A DNA stretch of 64,000 nucleotides from Bacteroidota bacterium (GCA_023387965.1 JAEWHE010000041.1:248001-312000), one strand, 5' to 3'. Positions 16,650-26,383 are shown, counted from the first letter of the stretch. Made by a program: numbers and translations. Notes: generated by a model from the letters alone, not told the origin.

Positions 16650-17999
16650 ATGTTTAAAAAAATATTAATCGCAAATAGAGGCGAAATTGCTTTACGTGTA
16701 ATCAGAACATGTAAAGAAATGGGTATCAAGACTGTAGCTGTTTATTCTACTGCAGATGCCGATAGTCTTCACGTAAAATTTGCTGACGAAGCAGTATGTA
16801 TCGGTCCGCCTCCAAGCAACCTTTCATACCTTAAAATGTCTAACATTATTGCTGCTGCCGAAATTACTAATGCAGACGCAATTCACCCTGGTTACGGTTT
16901 CCTTTCAGAAAATGCAAAATTTTCAAAAATTTGTCAGGAACACGGAATTAAATTTATCGGTGCTTCTCCGGAAATGATCGATAGAATGGGGGATAAGGCT
17001 TCGGCGAAAGCTACTATGAAAGCGGCTGGAGTTCCAACAATTCCTGGTTCGGATGGACTTTTAGAATCATACGAACAAACCAAAAAATTAGCAAAAGAAT
17101 TTGGTTATCCTGTAATGTTAAAAGCTACAGCAGGTGGTGGTGGTAAAGGAATGCGTGCCGTTTGGAAAGAAGAAGACCTGCAGAAAGCTTGGGAAAGCGC
17201 TCGTCAAGAGGCTGGTGCTGCTTTTGGAAATGACGGAATGTACATGGAAAAATTAATCGAAGAACCACGTCATATTGAGATTCAAGTAGTAGGAGATTCC
17301 TACGGAAAAGCTTGTCACTTATCTGAAAGAGATTGTTCGGTTCAACGTCGTCACCAAAAACTTACTGAGGAAACACCTTCGCCATTCATGACTGATGAAT
17401 TGCGTGACAAAATGGGTGAAGCTGCTGTAAAAGCTGCGGAATATATTAAATACGAAGGTGCTGGAACAGTAGAATTTTTGGTTGACAAACACCGAAATTT
17501 CTATTTCATGGAAATGAACACCCGTATCCAAGTGGAGCACCCAATCACTGAGCAAGTAATTGATTACGATTTGATTCGTGAGCAAATTTTGGTTGCAGCA
17601 GGAGTGCCAATTTCCGGAAAAAATTATACGCCGCAATTGCATTCAATTGAGTGTCGTATTAACGCCGAAGATCCTTACAACGATTTTCGTCCTTCTCCAG
17701 GAAAAATCACTACGCTTCACGCTCCAGGAGGCCACGGAGTTCGTTTAGATACCCACGTTTATTCGGGTTATAGCATTCCGCCAAACTACGATTCGATGAT
17801 TGCAAAACTAATTACAACGGCTCAAACCCGTGAAGAAGCGATCAATAAAATGAAACGTGCTTTGGACGAATTTGTGATTGAAGGAATCAAAACAACCATT
17901 CCGTTTCACAGACAATTGATGGATGATCCTGCTTATGTTGCTGGAGATTACACCACTAAATTCATGGAATCTTTTGTGATGAATGAGCCTAAAAACTAA
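16650..17999 (+). CDS. accC: Acetyl-CoA carboxylase, biotin carboxylase subunit
   Basis: AccC uses ATP and bicarbonate to carboxylate the biotin on AccB. The 449-residue protein has the three carboxylase parts: N-terminal KILIANRGEIALRVIRTC, an ATP-grasp domain with GGGGKGMRAVW near residue 163 and HLSERDCSVQRRHQKL near 222, the catalytic MNTRIQVEHPITE, and the C-terminal INAEDPYNDFRPSPG. Length and order are standard. It closes the fabH-accB-accC cluster and is followed by a terminator. Confidence 0.97.
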   Translation: MFKKILIANRGEIALRVIRTCKEMGIKTVAVYSTADADSLHVKFADEAVCIGPPPSNLSYLKMSNIIAAAEITNADAIHPGYGFLSENAKFSKICQEHGIKFIGASPEMIDRMGDKASAKATMKAAGVPTIPGSDGLLESYEQTKKLAKEFGYPVMLKATAGGGGKGMRAVWKEEDLQKAWESARQEAGAAFGNDGMYMEKLIEEPRHIEIQVVGDSYGKACHLSERDCSVQRRHQKLTEETPSPFMTDELRDKMGEAAVKAAEYIKYEGAGTVEFLVDKHRNFYFMEMNTRIQVEHPITEQVIDYDLIREQILVAAGVPISGKNYTPQLHSIECRINAEDPYNDFRPSPGKITTLHAPGGHGVRLDTHVYSGYSIPPNYDSMIAKLITTAQTREEAINKMKRALDEFVIEGIKTTIPFHRQLMDDPAYVAGDYTTKFMESFVMNEPKN

Positions 18000-18025
18000 A
18001 GCTTATTTCTTCTAAAATAAAAATA

Positions 18026-18058
18026 AACCTGTTCAATTTTTGAGCAGGTTTTTTTTGT
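18026..18058 (+). terminator. Terminator after accC
   Basis: AACCTGTTCA and TTGAGCAGGTT pair (with one mismatch) around a short T-rich loop and run into eight or more Ts. The remaining bases to 18277 hold no gene. Confidence 0.85.
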
Positions 18059-18277
18059 TTTTTTATAGAAAATATTTTCAAGAAACATCCGCATTTAAAC
18101 CGGAAATTTTCAGGTAGATGTTGCAGTATTCTTTGGATAAATTTGGAAACAATTCAAAATCAGCCTGCTTGCCTTTGGCGAAAGCCAAATTTTGAAAAAT
18201 CTATAACTTTGTCATAAACTATGCCTTTTTTGCCTCAAAATACTTAAATTTGAAGTATCAAAACCAAATAATCACGC

Positions 18278-19744
18278 ATGCTCAAACAGTCGTTACAACT
18301 CAAGCTTTCGCAAAAACTTTCTCCTCAGCAAATTCAGTTGATGAAACTGATTCAGTTGCCGACTCAGGCATTTGAACAAAGGTTGAAGGAAGAAATGGTG
18401 GAAAATCCTGCACTGGAATCAGGCAAGGAGGAGGACAACTTTGAAAATGACGAGTATGAAAACGATGATTATGACGAATTTGATGATTATGATAACGAAC
18501 GAATTGATGCCGACGACATTAATATCGACGAATATTTAAGCAACGACGAAACGCCTGATTATAAGCTGCAAGCCAATAATTACAGCGATGATGACGAAGA
18601 TAGAACCATGCCATTTGCGGCTCCTGTGAGTTTTCATCAGGATTTGATTAATCAGTTGAATACTTTTATTTTAACCGAAGACGAGCGGGAAATTGCAGAG
18701 TTTTTGGTGGGAAGCATTGACGATATGGGTTATATTCGCCGAAGCATTCCGGATATTGTTGATGATATGGCGTTTACGCAAGGCATTTATACCGATGAAA
18801 AAAATGTGGAGAAAATTTTACATATCATTCATCAGTTAGAGCCTGCAGGTGTTGGTGCACGCGACCTTCAGGAATGTTTGTTGCTTCAGCTGAAGCATAA
18901 AACGCCAACAGAATCTGTGGATTTGGCAATTGATATTTTGGAAAACCAATTTGACGCTTTTACCAAAAAACACTACGATAAATTATTACAGAAGTACGGA
19001 GTTTCGCAAGATCAATTGAAAAAAACCATCGACGAAATTGAAAAATTAAACCCAAAACCGGGTGGCGCTTTCACCGGAAACCAAAAAATGGTGGAACATG
19101 TGGTGCCGGATTTTTTGATAAAAATTGTTGACGGTGAACTCGAATTGTCGCTTAACGGCAGGAATGCTCCGGAATTGCACGTTTCTAAAGATTATCAGGA
19201 AATGATGCAGACTTATAAATCTTCCAAAGAAAAATCGAACGCACAAAAAGAAGCGGTTCAGTTTATCAAGCAAAAGTTAGATTCTGCGAAATGGTTTATT
19301 GATGCCATCCGCCAGCGTCAGGAAACTTTGTTCGTGACTATGAATGCGATTATGCATTACCAACAAGAATACTTTTTGGATGGTGACGAAACCAAGCTAA
19401 AACCCATGATTTTGAAAGATATTGCTGACATGGTCGGGCTTGATATTTCTACGGTTTCGAGGGTGGCGAATAGTAAATATGTTGAAACGCCTTATGGTAC
19501 CAAATTGATCAAAGAATTTTTCTCCGAAGCCATGAAAAATGATCAGGGAGAAGATGTTTCGACTTTGGAAATTAAAAAAATTCTGCAAAATGTAATTGAG
19601 GATGAGGACAAATCTAAGCCTTTACCAGATGATCAATTAGCTGATATTTTGAAAGAAAAAGGCTACCCAATTGCCAGAAGAACCATTGCAAAATATCGTG
19701 AACAGCTTGATATTCCGGTGGCGAGGATGAGGAAGAAGATTTGA
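18278..19744 (+). CDS. rpoN: RNA polymerase sigma-54 factor
   Basis: Sigma-54 directs RNA polymerase to -24/-12 promoters that need an AAA+ activator. The 488 residues show region I (MLKQSLQLKLSQKLSPQQIQ), a strongly acidic region II (about 48-110, runs of Asp, Glu and Asn), the core-binding domain, the HTH (MVGLDISTVSRVANSKYVET) and the RpoN box ARRTIAKYRE near the C terminus. No activator gene lies in the window. The gene is alone and followed by repetitive DNA. Confidence 0.96.
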   Translation: MLKQSLQLKLSQKLSPQQIQLMKLIQLPTQAFEQRLKEEMVENPALESGKEEDNFENDEYENDDYDEFDDYDNERIDADDINIDEYLSNDETPDYKLQANNYSDDDEDRTMPFAAPVSFHQDLINQLNTFILTEDEREIAEFLVGSIDDMGYIRRSIPDIVDDMAFTQGIYTDEKNVEKILHIIHQLEPAGVGARDLQECLLLQLKHKTPTESVDLAIDILENQFDAFTKKHYDKLLQKYGVSQDQLKKTIDEIEKLNPKPGGAFTGNQKMVEHVVPDFLIKIVDGELELSLNGRNAPELHVSKDYQEMMQTYKSSKEKSNAQKEAVQFIKQKLDSAKWFIDAIRQRQETLFVTMNAIMHYQQEYFLDGDETKLKPMILKDIADMVGLDISTVSRVANSKYVETPYGTKLIKEFFSEAMKNDQGEDVSTLEIKKILQNVIEDEDKSKPLPDDQLADILKEKGYPIARRTIAKYREQLDIPVARMRKKI

Positions 19745-19857
19745 TAATTTTCAAATTATTTAATTTGAAAATTAGGTAATTTGAAAATTCCAATTGTATA
19801 AACTTATAGCTTAAGGCTTACAGCCCACAGCCCACAGCCTAATGCTTACAACCTAAA
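19745..19857. repeat. Low-complexity spacer with two kinds of short units
   Basis: The first half has AATTTTCAAATTATTTAATT-like units, reminiscent of 16557-16640. The second half has near-tandem units of the kind CTTACAGCCCACAGCC (19815-19850). It ends immediately before the next ATG and holds no gene. Confidence 0.5.
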
Positions 19858-20463
19858 ATGAACAAATTTCTTTCGGTATTTTCTTACATTTTTCATCCGC
19901 TGTTTGTTTCGGTTTATGCGGTTTTGCTTTACTTTTTTTTAACCGATAGATTTCATCTTTACCAAGAATTTTTTCTGATTGGCATTCAAGTTTTGATTCT
20001 CACGATTTTAATTCCTATTTCGGTTTTTTATTTTTTATTGAGTATCGGAAGGGCAAATAACATCATGCTTTCCAAAGTGGAACAACGAAAAATTCCGCTT
20101 TCCATCAACTCTATTTTATTGTTTTTGTTGATTAAAAAAAGTCTTCCGAGCGAGTTTATTCCGGAGCTTTATTTTTTCTTTTTCGGCGCTTTGGTTAGTT
20201 CTATTTTATTGCTTTTGATGACTTTTTTGAAGCTAAAAGCAAGTATCCACACGGTTGGGATGAGTGCTTTGGCGGTTTTTACAATTGGTATGAGCCTAAA
20301 AACCCAAACGAATCATTTGTATTTGATTGCCGCTTTTATATTTTTGACAGGTTTGGTGGCAAGTTCGCGTTTGGCAATGAAAGCACATTCGGGATTAGAA
20401 CTTACAGCAGGTTTTTTTACCGGATTTCTGCCGCAATTGGTGCTTCTTTATTTTTGGATCTAA
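19858..20463 (+). CDS. Conserved Bacteroidota inner-membrane protein
   Basis: The 201-residue product is almost wholly hydrophobic, with about six membrane segments. It has a conserved-looking segment between helices (SIGRANNIMLSKVEQRKIPL) and the C-terminal SSRLAMKAHSGLELTAGFFTGFLPQ. The histidine in KAHSGLEL and the C-terminal layout recall the last part of membrane PAP2 phosphatases, but the full phosphatase motifs are missing, so no function is claimed. Its last four bases overlap the end of the convergent barrel gene. Confidence 0.75.
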   Translation: MNKFLSVFSYIFHPLFVSVYAVLLYFFLTDRFHLYQEFFLIGIQVLILTILIPISVFYFLLSIGRANNIMLSKVEQRKIPLSINSILLFLLIKKSLPSEFIPELYFFFFGALVSSILLLLMTFLKLKASIHTVGMSALAVFTIGMSLKTQTNHLYLIAAFIFLTGLVASSRLAMKAHSGLELTAGFFTGFLPQLVLLYFWI

Positions 20464-21281
20464 AGAATGTAAAACATCAGCCCAATGTTAATCGTCTGCA
20501 TTTCGATAGGATTTCCGTTTACTCTTGCCGAATTTTTAAAAATTTCGTTTAAACCATAATAAGCGTGAAAGTTCCACGTGTTGTAACCAAAAGAAATGTA
20601 GGTTCCATATCGAAAATCGTTGAAATCATCGTTGTTGTAAAGCCGAATTTTTTCACCATCGGCAACGAATTTTGACTTGTTTAAAAACAAATAACTCACT
20701 TTAAATCCTGCGTAAATCCTCCAAAAACGGTGACTTTGCATAGTGGAACTTCGCCAACGAAATTCTAACGGAAGTTCTACAAAATGCAGGGCAAATTTAT
20801 TTTTGTCAAAATCTACTTCGCTTTCGTCAATGACTTCGTAAGTTCTCACGCCATCAACATCGTCAATTTTTAGATTTTGGCGATAGTCATTTAGTGAATA
20901 TCCTAATCCCAAAGCAAAGGCTACGTTTCTGCGTTTGTTGATGGGAAAATCACGCATAAAACCCAAATGAAGTCCGGTGGAAAAGGAATTTTGTTTCACT
21001 CCCGAAGGATTATTTTGTAACCAATTATAAGTCAGTCCAATGTAAAACTGGTCTTCCCGATAAAGCGAATCGATAACGGTAACGGTGGTTCGCAAGGAAT
21101 CACGACGGCGGTTTTCAGAAATTTCTGTAGTGTCGATGCTTCGTTCGCGATTAATAATTTCTTTGAGTCGTTCTTGCTGTTCTCGTTCTTGTTGTTCTTT
21201 AATTTTCTGGTTTGTAACGGGATCTTGAGCCCAAATTGTTGCGGAACAAAAAAGAAAAAGAAAAAAACAAACTGGTTTCAT
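20460..21281 (-). CDS. Outer-membrane beta-barrel protein (porin family)
   Basis: A signal peptide (MKPVCFFLFLFCSATIWAQ) is followed by a highly charged helical stretch (residues 20-70, KEQQEREQQERLKEIINRER). A barrel of about eight strands follows (e.g. FYIGLTYNWLQNN, NVAFALGLGYSLNDY, RFWRIYAGFKVSYLF, MQTINIGLMFYIL), ending in a hydrophobic C-terminal strand. It belongs to the general PorT-like barrel group. That group includes type IX secretion parts, but this protein lacks context to assign it there. Confidence 0.75.
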   Translation of the reverse strand: MKPVCFFLFLFCSATIWAQDPVTNQKIKEQQEREQQERLKEIINRERSIDTTEISENRRRDSLRTTVTVIDSLYREDQFYIGLTYNWLQNNPSGVKQNSFSTGLHLGFMRDFPINKRRNVAFALGLGYSLNDYRQNLKIDDVDGVRTYEVIDESEVDFDKNKFALHFVELPLEFRWRSSTMQSHRFWRIYAGFKVSYLFLNKSKFVADGEKIRLYNNDDFNDFRYGTYISFGYNTWNFHAYYGLNEIFKNSARVNGNPIEMQTINIGLMFYIL

Positions 21282-21395
21282 AGCTGAGAATTATGCAATA
21301 AAAATAGGTAAAAATTTTGAGTTATGGGAAAGTGAATTTTATGGATTTACCAATGATTTTTTTGGCAAAGAAATTTCCCACCTTAATTTCCTGAC

Positions 21396-21530
21396 GATTA
21401 AAAAATGCCTAAAAGTTTTCCCTTAGCCCCGATTGTAGCGGAAATCCTTTTATGAATTGCCCGGATCTCAATCCGGGGTAATTCATAAAAGATTGAAGCG
21501 GAAAGCGGGAATTACATTTAAAAAATGCCT
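21396..21530 (-). repeat. Intergenic repeat family, copy B (reverse)
   Basis: On the reverse strand the copy reads GGCATTTTTTAAAT, TTCCCGC, inner repeat TTTCCGCTTCAATC, palindrome, inner repeat TTTCCGCTACAATC, GGGGCTAAGG, GGCATTTTTTAATC. The palindrome (21446-21490) pairs CTTTTATGAATT with AATTCATAAAAG and CCCGGAT with ATCCGGG. It lies between the barrel gene and tRNA-Ser. Confidence 0.8.
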
Positions 21531-21549
21531 AAAAGATTGCTTCTGAAAA

Positions 21550-21582
21550 TTAAAAAAACCTTGCGAAAGTTCACAAGGTTTG
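21550..21582 (-). terminator. Terminator of tRNA-Ser
   Basis: On the reverse strand AACCTTG and CAAGGTT pair, followed by seven Ts, six bases after the tRNA end. Confidence 0.85.
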
Positions 21583-21587
21583 AGTTG

Positions 21588-21674
21588 CAGAGAGGATGGG
21601 ATTCGAACCCACGATGCAGTTACCCACATACAAACTTTCCAGGCTTGCTCCTTCAACCACTCGGACACCTCTCT
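21588..21674 (-). tRNA. tRNA-Ser (GGA)
   Basis: The reverse strand folds into an 87-base type II tRNA: acceptor AGAGAGG/CCTCTCT with discriminator G, D arm TCCGAGTGG, anticodon stem CAAGC/GTTTG around CTGGAAA (anticodon GGA), a long variable arm and T arm with GGTTCGAATCCC. It reads UCC and UCU codons. The long variable arm and discriminator G fit seryl-tRNA identity. No CCA is encoded. Confidence 0.96.
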
Positions 21675-21734
21675 AAAAGTTGGCTGCAAAGAACCGTAAA
21701 ATTTATGTTTTTAAAAAATTAATTGGAAAAAAAA

Positions 21735-22766
21735 TTACGAAATTTCACCGCGAAGCGAGGTTTCGAATATGGTTTTAAAAACCTTTGGCGAAACGTTTTG
21801 TCCTAACAAATACATGAGTTTGGTGATTGCGGATTCGGTGGTGATGTCTTTGCCGGAAATGACGCCGATTTTTTTGAGCATTGAGCTGGTTTCGTATTTT
21901 CCCATATCGACACTTCCGGCAGAACATTGGGTTACATTTACTACTTGAAGTCCGTTTTTTATGGCTTTTTTCAAAACATTTATCAGCCAATCTTCGGTTG
22001 GTGCGTTTCCGGCTCCGTAAGTTTCGAGGACGATTCCTTTTAAACCATCGATGTTGATAATTGCCGAAAGGACGTTTTCGTTGATTCCTGGAAAAATTTT
22101 TACAATTGCCACATTGTCGTCAATTTTTTTGTGAACGATTAGTTTTTTGGCATTTTTCGGGAACAAATACTCGTGGTTTACTTTTAAATGAACGCCAGAT
22201 TCGGCAAGCGGAATGTAGTTGGGCGACAAAAAAGCATTAAAATGTTCGGCATTAATTTTTGTGGTTCGGTTGCCGCGGTACAATTTGTATTCAAAATAAA
22301 GACAAACTTCTGTAATTACGGGTTTATTTTTGTGTTGCAAAGAAGCAATTTGTATCGCTGTAATCAGGTTTTCTTTGGCATCCGTTCGCAAATCTCCAAT
22401 GGGTAATTGCGAACCGGTAAATACCACAGGCTTGGCCAAATTTTCGAGCATGAAACTCAAAGCCGAAGCGGAATATGACATGGTATCTGAACCGTGAAGC
22501 ACCACAAATCCGTCGAAATTGGCATAGTTTTCTTCAATTATGTTGGCAATTTTAACCCATTTCGACGGATTCATATTCGAAGAATCAATGGGAATTTCAA
22601 ACGAAATGGTTTCGATTTCGCAATCTAATTGTTTGAGTTCCGGAACGCTTTTTAATAATTTGGCAAAATTGAACGCTTTTAAAGAGCCGGTTTCAAAATC
22701 TTTAATCATCCCGATGGTTCCACCAGTGTAAATCAATAAAATTTTCGGCTTAAACTGCGTTTTCAT
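21735..22766 (-). CDS. ansA: Type I L-asparaginase
   Basis: The enzyme hydrolyses asparagine to aspartate and ammonia, probably in the cytoplasm because no signal peptide is seen. The 343 residues contain both asparaginase signatures: LLIYTGGTIGM (nucleophile region T14/T17) and VVLHGSDTMSYSASAL (T95, D94). The C-terminal part with GIVLETYGAGNAP is also typical. The start overlaps the acyltransferase gene by 17 bases, so the two are translationally linked in the tatD-acyltransferase-ansA operon. The partners show no metabolic connection. Confidence 0.93.
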   Translation of the reverse strand: MKTQFKPKILLIYTGGTIGMIKDFETGSLKAFNFAKLLKSVPELKQLDCEIETISFEIPIDSSNMNPSKWVKIANIIEENYANFDGFVVLHGSDTMSYSASALSFMLENLAKPVVFTGSQLPIGDLRTDAKENLITAIQIASLQHKNKPVITEVCLYFEYKLYRGNRTTKINAEHFNAFLSPNYIPLAESGVHLKVNHEYLFPKNAKKLIVHKKIDDNVAIVKIFPGINENVLSAIINIDGLKGIVLETYGAGNAPTEDWLINVLKKAIKNGLQVVNVTQCSAGSVDMGKYETSSMLKKIGVISGKDITTESAITKLMYLLGQNVSPKVFKTIFETSLRGEIS

Positions 22767-23886
22767 ACTTCGATTTGTTTACCACCGGATTGGCATACAT
22801 GGCTAAAAATCCTTCAAATTCAACCGGATTATTTTCATCGATCCGAATTTCTAACCGTCTTTCGAAAATTGATTTTTCTTTATCAGTGTATAAATGCGAA
22901 TATTGGTTGGTTTTGTGTAACAAATCGTAAGCAATATAATTCGTTGGCCACAATTTATATGACGACAAAATAGAGTCGTCAATTGCTTGTGCCAATGCTT
23001 GAATCTGTTTGTTTTGGTTTTCAAATTGCTCCGAAATTTGGCTCAATTCATCGTCCAAAACTTTTCCAACATGAATATGAATTCTCTTTTTCTGACCCAT
23101 GATTCCACTTAAGAGCGTCATGAAATCTTCATTTTTATCTTTGATGTAAACTTCATCATTTGCCAACGCCATCAATTGCGGCATTTTTAAAGCGTCGGTT
23201 GGGTCATATTCGTAAGAAATCGAAACCGGAACGATTTTTAATTTTTTGAAATAATCCATCAAATTCTTTTCGTCACTTGCCATTCCAAGCATTTTTAAAA
23301 CACCCGTATGAGTGGCATCGTTACCGTCTTTGGTTCGTCCTTCGCGTTGTGCAATCCAAACCGAACGATTTTCACGCAGGATTAATTGCCCAACATACTC
23401 TGCCATTAATTTTGAACTTTGTAGCAACTCTCTCGGCGTTAACTCTCTTTGAACCAAAAAGTTACGGTTTAATTTAGACAAGATGTGCAAAAAAGATTTT
23501 TTAACCAAATTGTCGCCAATTGCCGAAGCCGTCATCACTAATCCGTTGTCCATCAAGCAAGTGTTAAGCAGCGAAGTATCAAGAATAATATCTCTATGGT
23601 TGGAAATAAAAAGGTAAGGCGTGTGCTTGTCTAAGGTTTCAAAACCAGAAGTGGTCAAGCCTTCCGAACTATTTTCGAGCACTTTCATGATCGCATGATA
23701 AATGAAATTGCATTGGAAATCGCGAATAGAATGGGTTCTTTTCAGTTGATCAATCCAAACATTTTCGGGCGTTTCCGGAAAAGTAAAACTCATCATGGCT
23801 TTCATCATCGGGTGATCAGCAATTTTGCACAAGGCTTCATTGACTTCACTATCGTAAAAAGGCCTAATTTTATCGAATTTAGACAT
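22750..23886 (-). CDS. Glycerol-phosphate/lysophosphatidate acyltransferase family protein
   Basis: Members transfer acyl chains to glycerol phosphates in phospholipid synthesis. The 378 residues hold an acyltransferase core: FISNHRDIILDTS (H97 with D99 and D103), a KLNRNFLVQRELTPREL segment, VWIAQREGRTKDGND and KLKIVPVSISYEYDPTD. The His block differs from the textbook NHX4D spacing (the aspartates are 2 and 6 residues on), which seems to be usual in this Bacteroidota subfamily. No membrane segment is obvious. It is the middle gene of the operon with tatD and ansA. Confidence 0.82.
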   Translation of the reverse strand: MSKFDKIRPFYDSEVNEALCKIADHPMMKAMMSFTFPETPENVWIDQLKRTHSIRDFQCNFIYHAIMKVLENSSEGLTTSGFETLDKHTPYLFISNHRDIILDTSLLNTCLMDNGLVMTASAIGDNLVKKSFLHILSKLNRNFLVQRELTPRELLQSSKLMAEYVGQLILRENRSVWIAQREGRTKDGNDATHTGVLKMLGMASDEKNLMDYFKKLKIVPVSISYEYDPTDALKMPQLMALANDEVYIKDKNEDFMTLLSGIMGQKKRIHIHVGKVLDDELSQISEQFENQNKQIQALAQAIDDSILSSYKLWPTNYIAYDLLHKTNQYSHLYTDKEKSIFERRLEIRIDENNPVEFEGFLAMYANPVVNKSKYENAV

Positions 23887-23951
23887 TAATTTTTGATTTT
23901 TAACAATTCACAAAAGAACGAAATTTTATTCAATTAGCTGTTACATCTGTA

Positions 23952-24719
23952 TTAAACCCCAAATATTTCTTTAGAATTTTCGGTTGTGATAGCTGCAATT
24001 TCCTCAATTGGTAGATTATAAATTGATGATAATTTTTCGGCCACTAATTTTACATAACTACTTTCATTTCGCTTACCGCGATGAGGAACAGGTGCCAAAT
24101 ATGGCGAATCAGTTTCCAAGACGATATTTTTGAGCGGAATTTCTGCCAAAAATTGATCGATTTTTCCATTTTTGAAGGTTGCCACGCCACCGATTCCTAA
24201 TTTCATTCCATAGGAAATCGCTTGTTGAGCTTGCTGAAAATCGCCAGTAAAACAATGAAAAATCCCAAATAAATTATCCGCTTTTTCACTTTCTAACACC
24301 TCAAAAACTTCGTCAAATGCGTCGCGACAATGAATGTTAATGGGCAATTTGTGTTTTTTTGCCAATTGAATTTGGCGTTGAAAAGCGTCTTGTTGTTGTG
24401 TTAGAAATGTTTTGTCCCAAAATAAATCAATGCCAATTTCGCCTACGGCAAAATATTTCCGGCGGTTCAATTCGCTTTCTACAAAAGCCAATTCTTCTTC
24501 AAAATTTTCCTTCACGTGCGTGGGATGCAAACCCATCATTAAAAAAACATTTTCCGGATATTTTTTTTCAATAACAAACATTGCTTCGGCATAATTTGAA
24601 TCGATTGCAGGAACAAAAATTCTTTGTACACCAGCCTCAAAAGCGCGTTGCATCATTTGCTCTTGATCCTGCGAAAATTCTTCGGAATAAATATGGGAAT
24701 GAGTATCAGTTAAAATCAT
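23952..24719 (-). CDS. TatD family metal-dependent hydrolase
   Basis: TatD-type proteins are TIM-barrel nucleases with 3'-5' exonuclease activity, probably in DNA repair. The 255 residues have the ordered metal ligands: DTHSHIYSEEF at the start, GEIGIDLFWD (E, D), INIHCRDAFDEV, HCFTGDFQQA and ETDSPYLAPVPHRGKRNES near the end. This pattern is complete, so the protein should be active. It leads a three-gene operon. Confidence 0.92.
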   Translation of the reverse strand: MILTDTHSHIYSEEFSQDQEQMMQRAFEAGVQRIFVPAIDSNYAEAMFVIEKKYPENVFLMMGLHPTHVKENFEEELAFVESELNRRKYFAVGEIGIDLFWDKTFLTQQQDAFQRQIQLAKKHKLPINIHCRDAFDEVFEVLESEKADNLFGIFHCFTGDFQQAQQAISYGMKLGIGGVATFKNGKIDQFLAEIPLKNIVLETDSPYLAPVPHRGKRNESSYVKLVAEKLSSIYNLPIEEIAAITTENSKEIFGV

Positions 24720-24843
24720 TTGGCAAAAATAATCATTTCTGAAAATATAGCTTTTTATAAAAATTTAAAAAATAATTAAAAGACAACGCAACTATTTAAC
24801 TTTTTTGCCATCTAAACTTATATAATCTTTAAAATGCTTTGCC

Positions 24844-25815
24844 ATGAAAACAAAAATTACCACGGGAATTGCGATTTTAGCAACGAGCTTATTTTTAAGC
24901 TGTAAGACTGATGATAACGGTAACGATGGTATCAATCCGCCAACTGCTGCCGAATTTAACGCTTTACGCGAAGATGTTTTAGATGGAATTACCCAAAATT
25001 TTGTAGTCAATGCAGATGTCGGATTTCAACAATTTACCTCAGCAAAAGGAGTGGTATTGTCGATTAATGGAGCTTGCTTAACGCAAAATGGACTCGACGT
25101 TACCGGAAGTGTGATGATTGAATACGTCGAAATTTTTGACAAAGGAACGATGTTAGCTACCAACAAACCGACGATGGGATTGATGCCAGATGGTAAAAAA
25201 TCAATGCTGATAACCGGAGGAGAATTTTATGTAAACGCCACTAAAAATGGTCAACCGGTTGATATTAATTGTAACATGCAACTTACAGTTCCCGCCAGTT
25301 TAACCACCGGAATGCCAGACGATGACATGAGATTGTTCAACGGAACGATTGACGACAACGGAAACTTGGTTTGGGAAGAAGACAATGGCGAAGGTCAACA
25401 AGCTGTTTTCGGCGAAGGCACTTCTTACTATGTCAATTTTGGGAATTTTGGTTGGACAAACGTTGATAAATTTTATTCAGATCCTCGTCCAAAAACTACA
25501 ATTTTAGTTACTGTTCCTGCAGGTTTCGACGCCGATAATAGCGCCGTTTACCTTTCTTACGATGGCGAAGGCACCAATGCTTTGGCACAATTAGATGTTT
25601 ATGATGAAGAAAGTGGACAATTCAGCGAGCATTACGGACAAACTCCAATAGGTTTAGCTTGTCACGTAATTTTTGTTTCAGAACAAGATGGTATGTTTAG
25701 ATATGCGGTTCAAGGCGTTACCATTGCGGAAGACGACGTCATTTCTATAACATCAGGGCAAACAAATTTAGGCACCGAAGCACAATTAGTTGCCGCCATT
25801 AATGCCATTCAATGA
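24844..25815 (+). CDS. Lipoprotein of unknown function
   Basis: The product has a lipoprotein signal (MKTKITTGIAILATSLFLSCKTDDNG) and 300 residues of mainly beta character. Recognisable stretches are FTSAKGVVLSINGACLTQNG, NKPTMGLMPDGKKSMLITGG (like parts of carboxypeptidase-regulatory or adhesin-like domains) and KTTILVTVPAGFDADNSAVY. I do not recognise the family beyond its occurrence as a surface lipoprotein type in flavobacteria. It is alone, followed by a terminator at 25842. Confidence 0.75.
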   Translation: MKTKITTGIAILATSLFLSCKTDDNGNDGINPPTAAEFNALREDVLDGITQNFVVNADVGFQQFTSAKGVVLSINGACLTQNGLDVTGSVMIEYVEIFDKGTMLATNKPTMGLMPDGKKSMLITGGEFYVNATKNGQPVDINCNMQLTVPASLTTGMPDDDMRLFNGTIDDNGNLVWEEDNGEGQQAVFGEGTSYYVNFGNFGWTNVDKFYSDPRPKTTILVTVPAGFDADNSAVYLSYDGEGTNALAQLDVYDEESGQFSEHYGQTPIGLACHVIFVSEQDGMFRYAVQGVTIAEDDVISITSGQTNLGTEAQLVAAINAIQ

Positions 25816-25841
25816 AAAATTTGGTTCATTTTGTGTTAACT

Positions 25842-25865
25842 AAAGGCGGAGTTTCCGCCTTTTTC
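25842..25865 (+). terminator. Terminator after the lipoprotein gene
   Basis: AAAGGCGGA and TCCGCCTTT pair around GTT, followed by Ts. Confidence 0.8.
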
Positions 25866-25945
25866 TTTGGCAAAATATTGGCAAGAACATTTAATCCGTT
25901 TTGTGTAGATTTCTTTATTTTTGATTTTCCGAATAAATTTAAACT

Positions 25946-26383
25946 ATGCTACTCAACCCCGAAATTCTTAAAAAAGAAGGTTACAAAAAGATAAAAATGA
26001 AAATTTCCAAAACCAACCACCTGCTTATCAAAGGCAAGATTAACGGCGTTTCCGGAAATTTTATTTTAGACACCGGGGCTTCCAGCAGTTGCGTAGATTT
26101 CGAAGGAATAGAAATTTTTAAACTTGCAGCTCAAGATTCCGCCACTAAAGCCGCTGGAGCTGGAGCCGTGGGAATGCTCACGCAAATTGCTGAAAAAAAT
26201 AAATTGCAATTAGGTCGTTGGCAAACGCCAAATTTCCACTTGGTCATCTTCAACATGTCGCACGTCAATCTCGCCCTTAAAGAATACAAAGCCAAGCCCG
26301 TTCACGGCATTATTGGAGCCGATATTTTAATTAACGGAAAGGCAATTATTGATTACAAAAACGAAGTTTTTTATTTGAAGTAA
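25946..26383 (+). CDS. Retropepsin-like aspartic protease domain protein
   Basis: The 145-residue protein carries the single-domain clan AA aspartic protease signature NFILDTGASSSCVDFEG (catalytic D42, in D-T-G). A second glycine-rich motif lies at HGIIGADILINGKAII, which matches the hydrophobic-hydrophobic-Gly close of this fold. Such proteins act as dimers. No signal peptide is seen. A second ATG at 25997 would remove 17 residues, but the upstream start (LKKEGYKKIKMK) looks like homologous N termini. Substrate unknown. Confidence 0.82.
   Translation: MLLNPEILKKEGYKKIKMKISKTNHLLIKGKINGVSGNFILDTGASSSCVDFEGIEIFKLAAQDSATKAAGAGAVGMLTQIAEKNKLQLGRWQTPNFHLVIFNMSHVNLALKEYKAKPVHGIIGADILINGKAIIDYKNEVFYLK

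Noticed and set aside
20460..21281. Assignment as the type IX secretion protein PorT/SprT
   Set aside because: It is a general small barrel with a long charged N-terminal region; no T9SS neighbours support the specific name.
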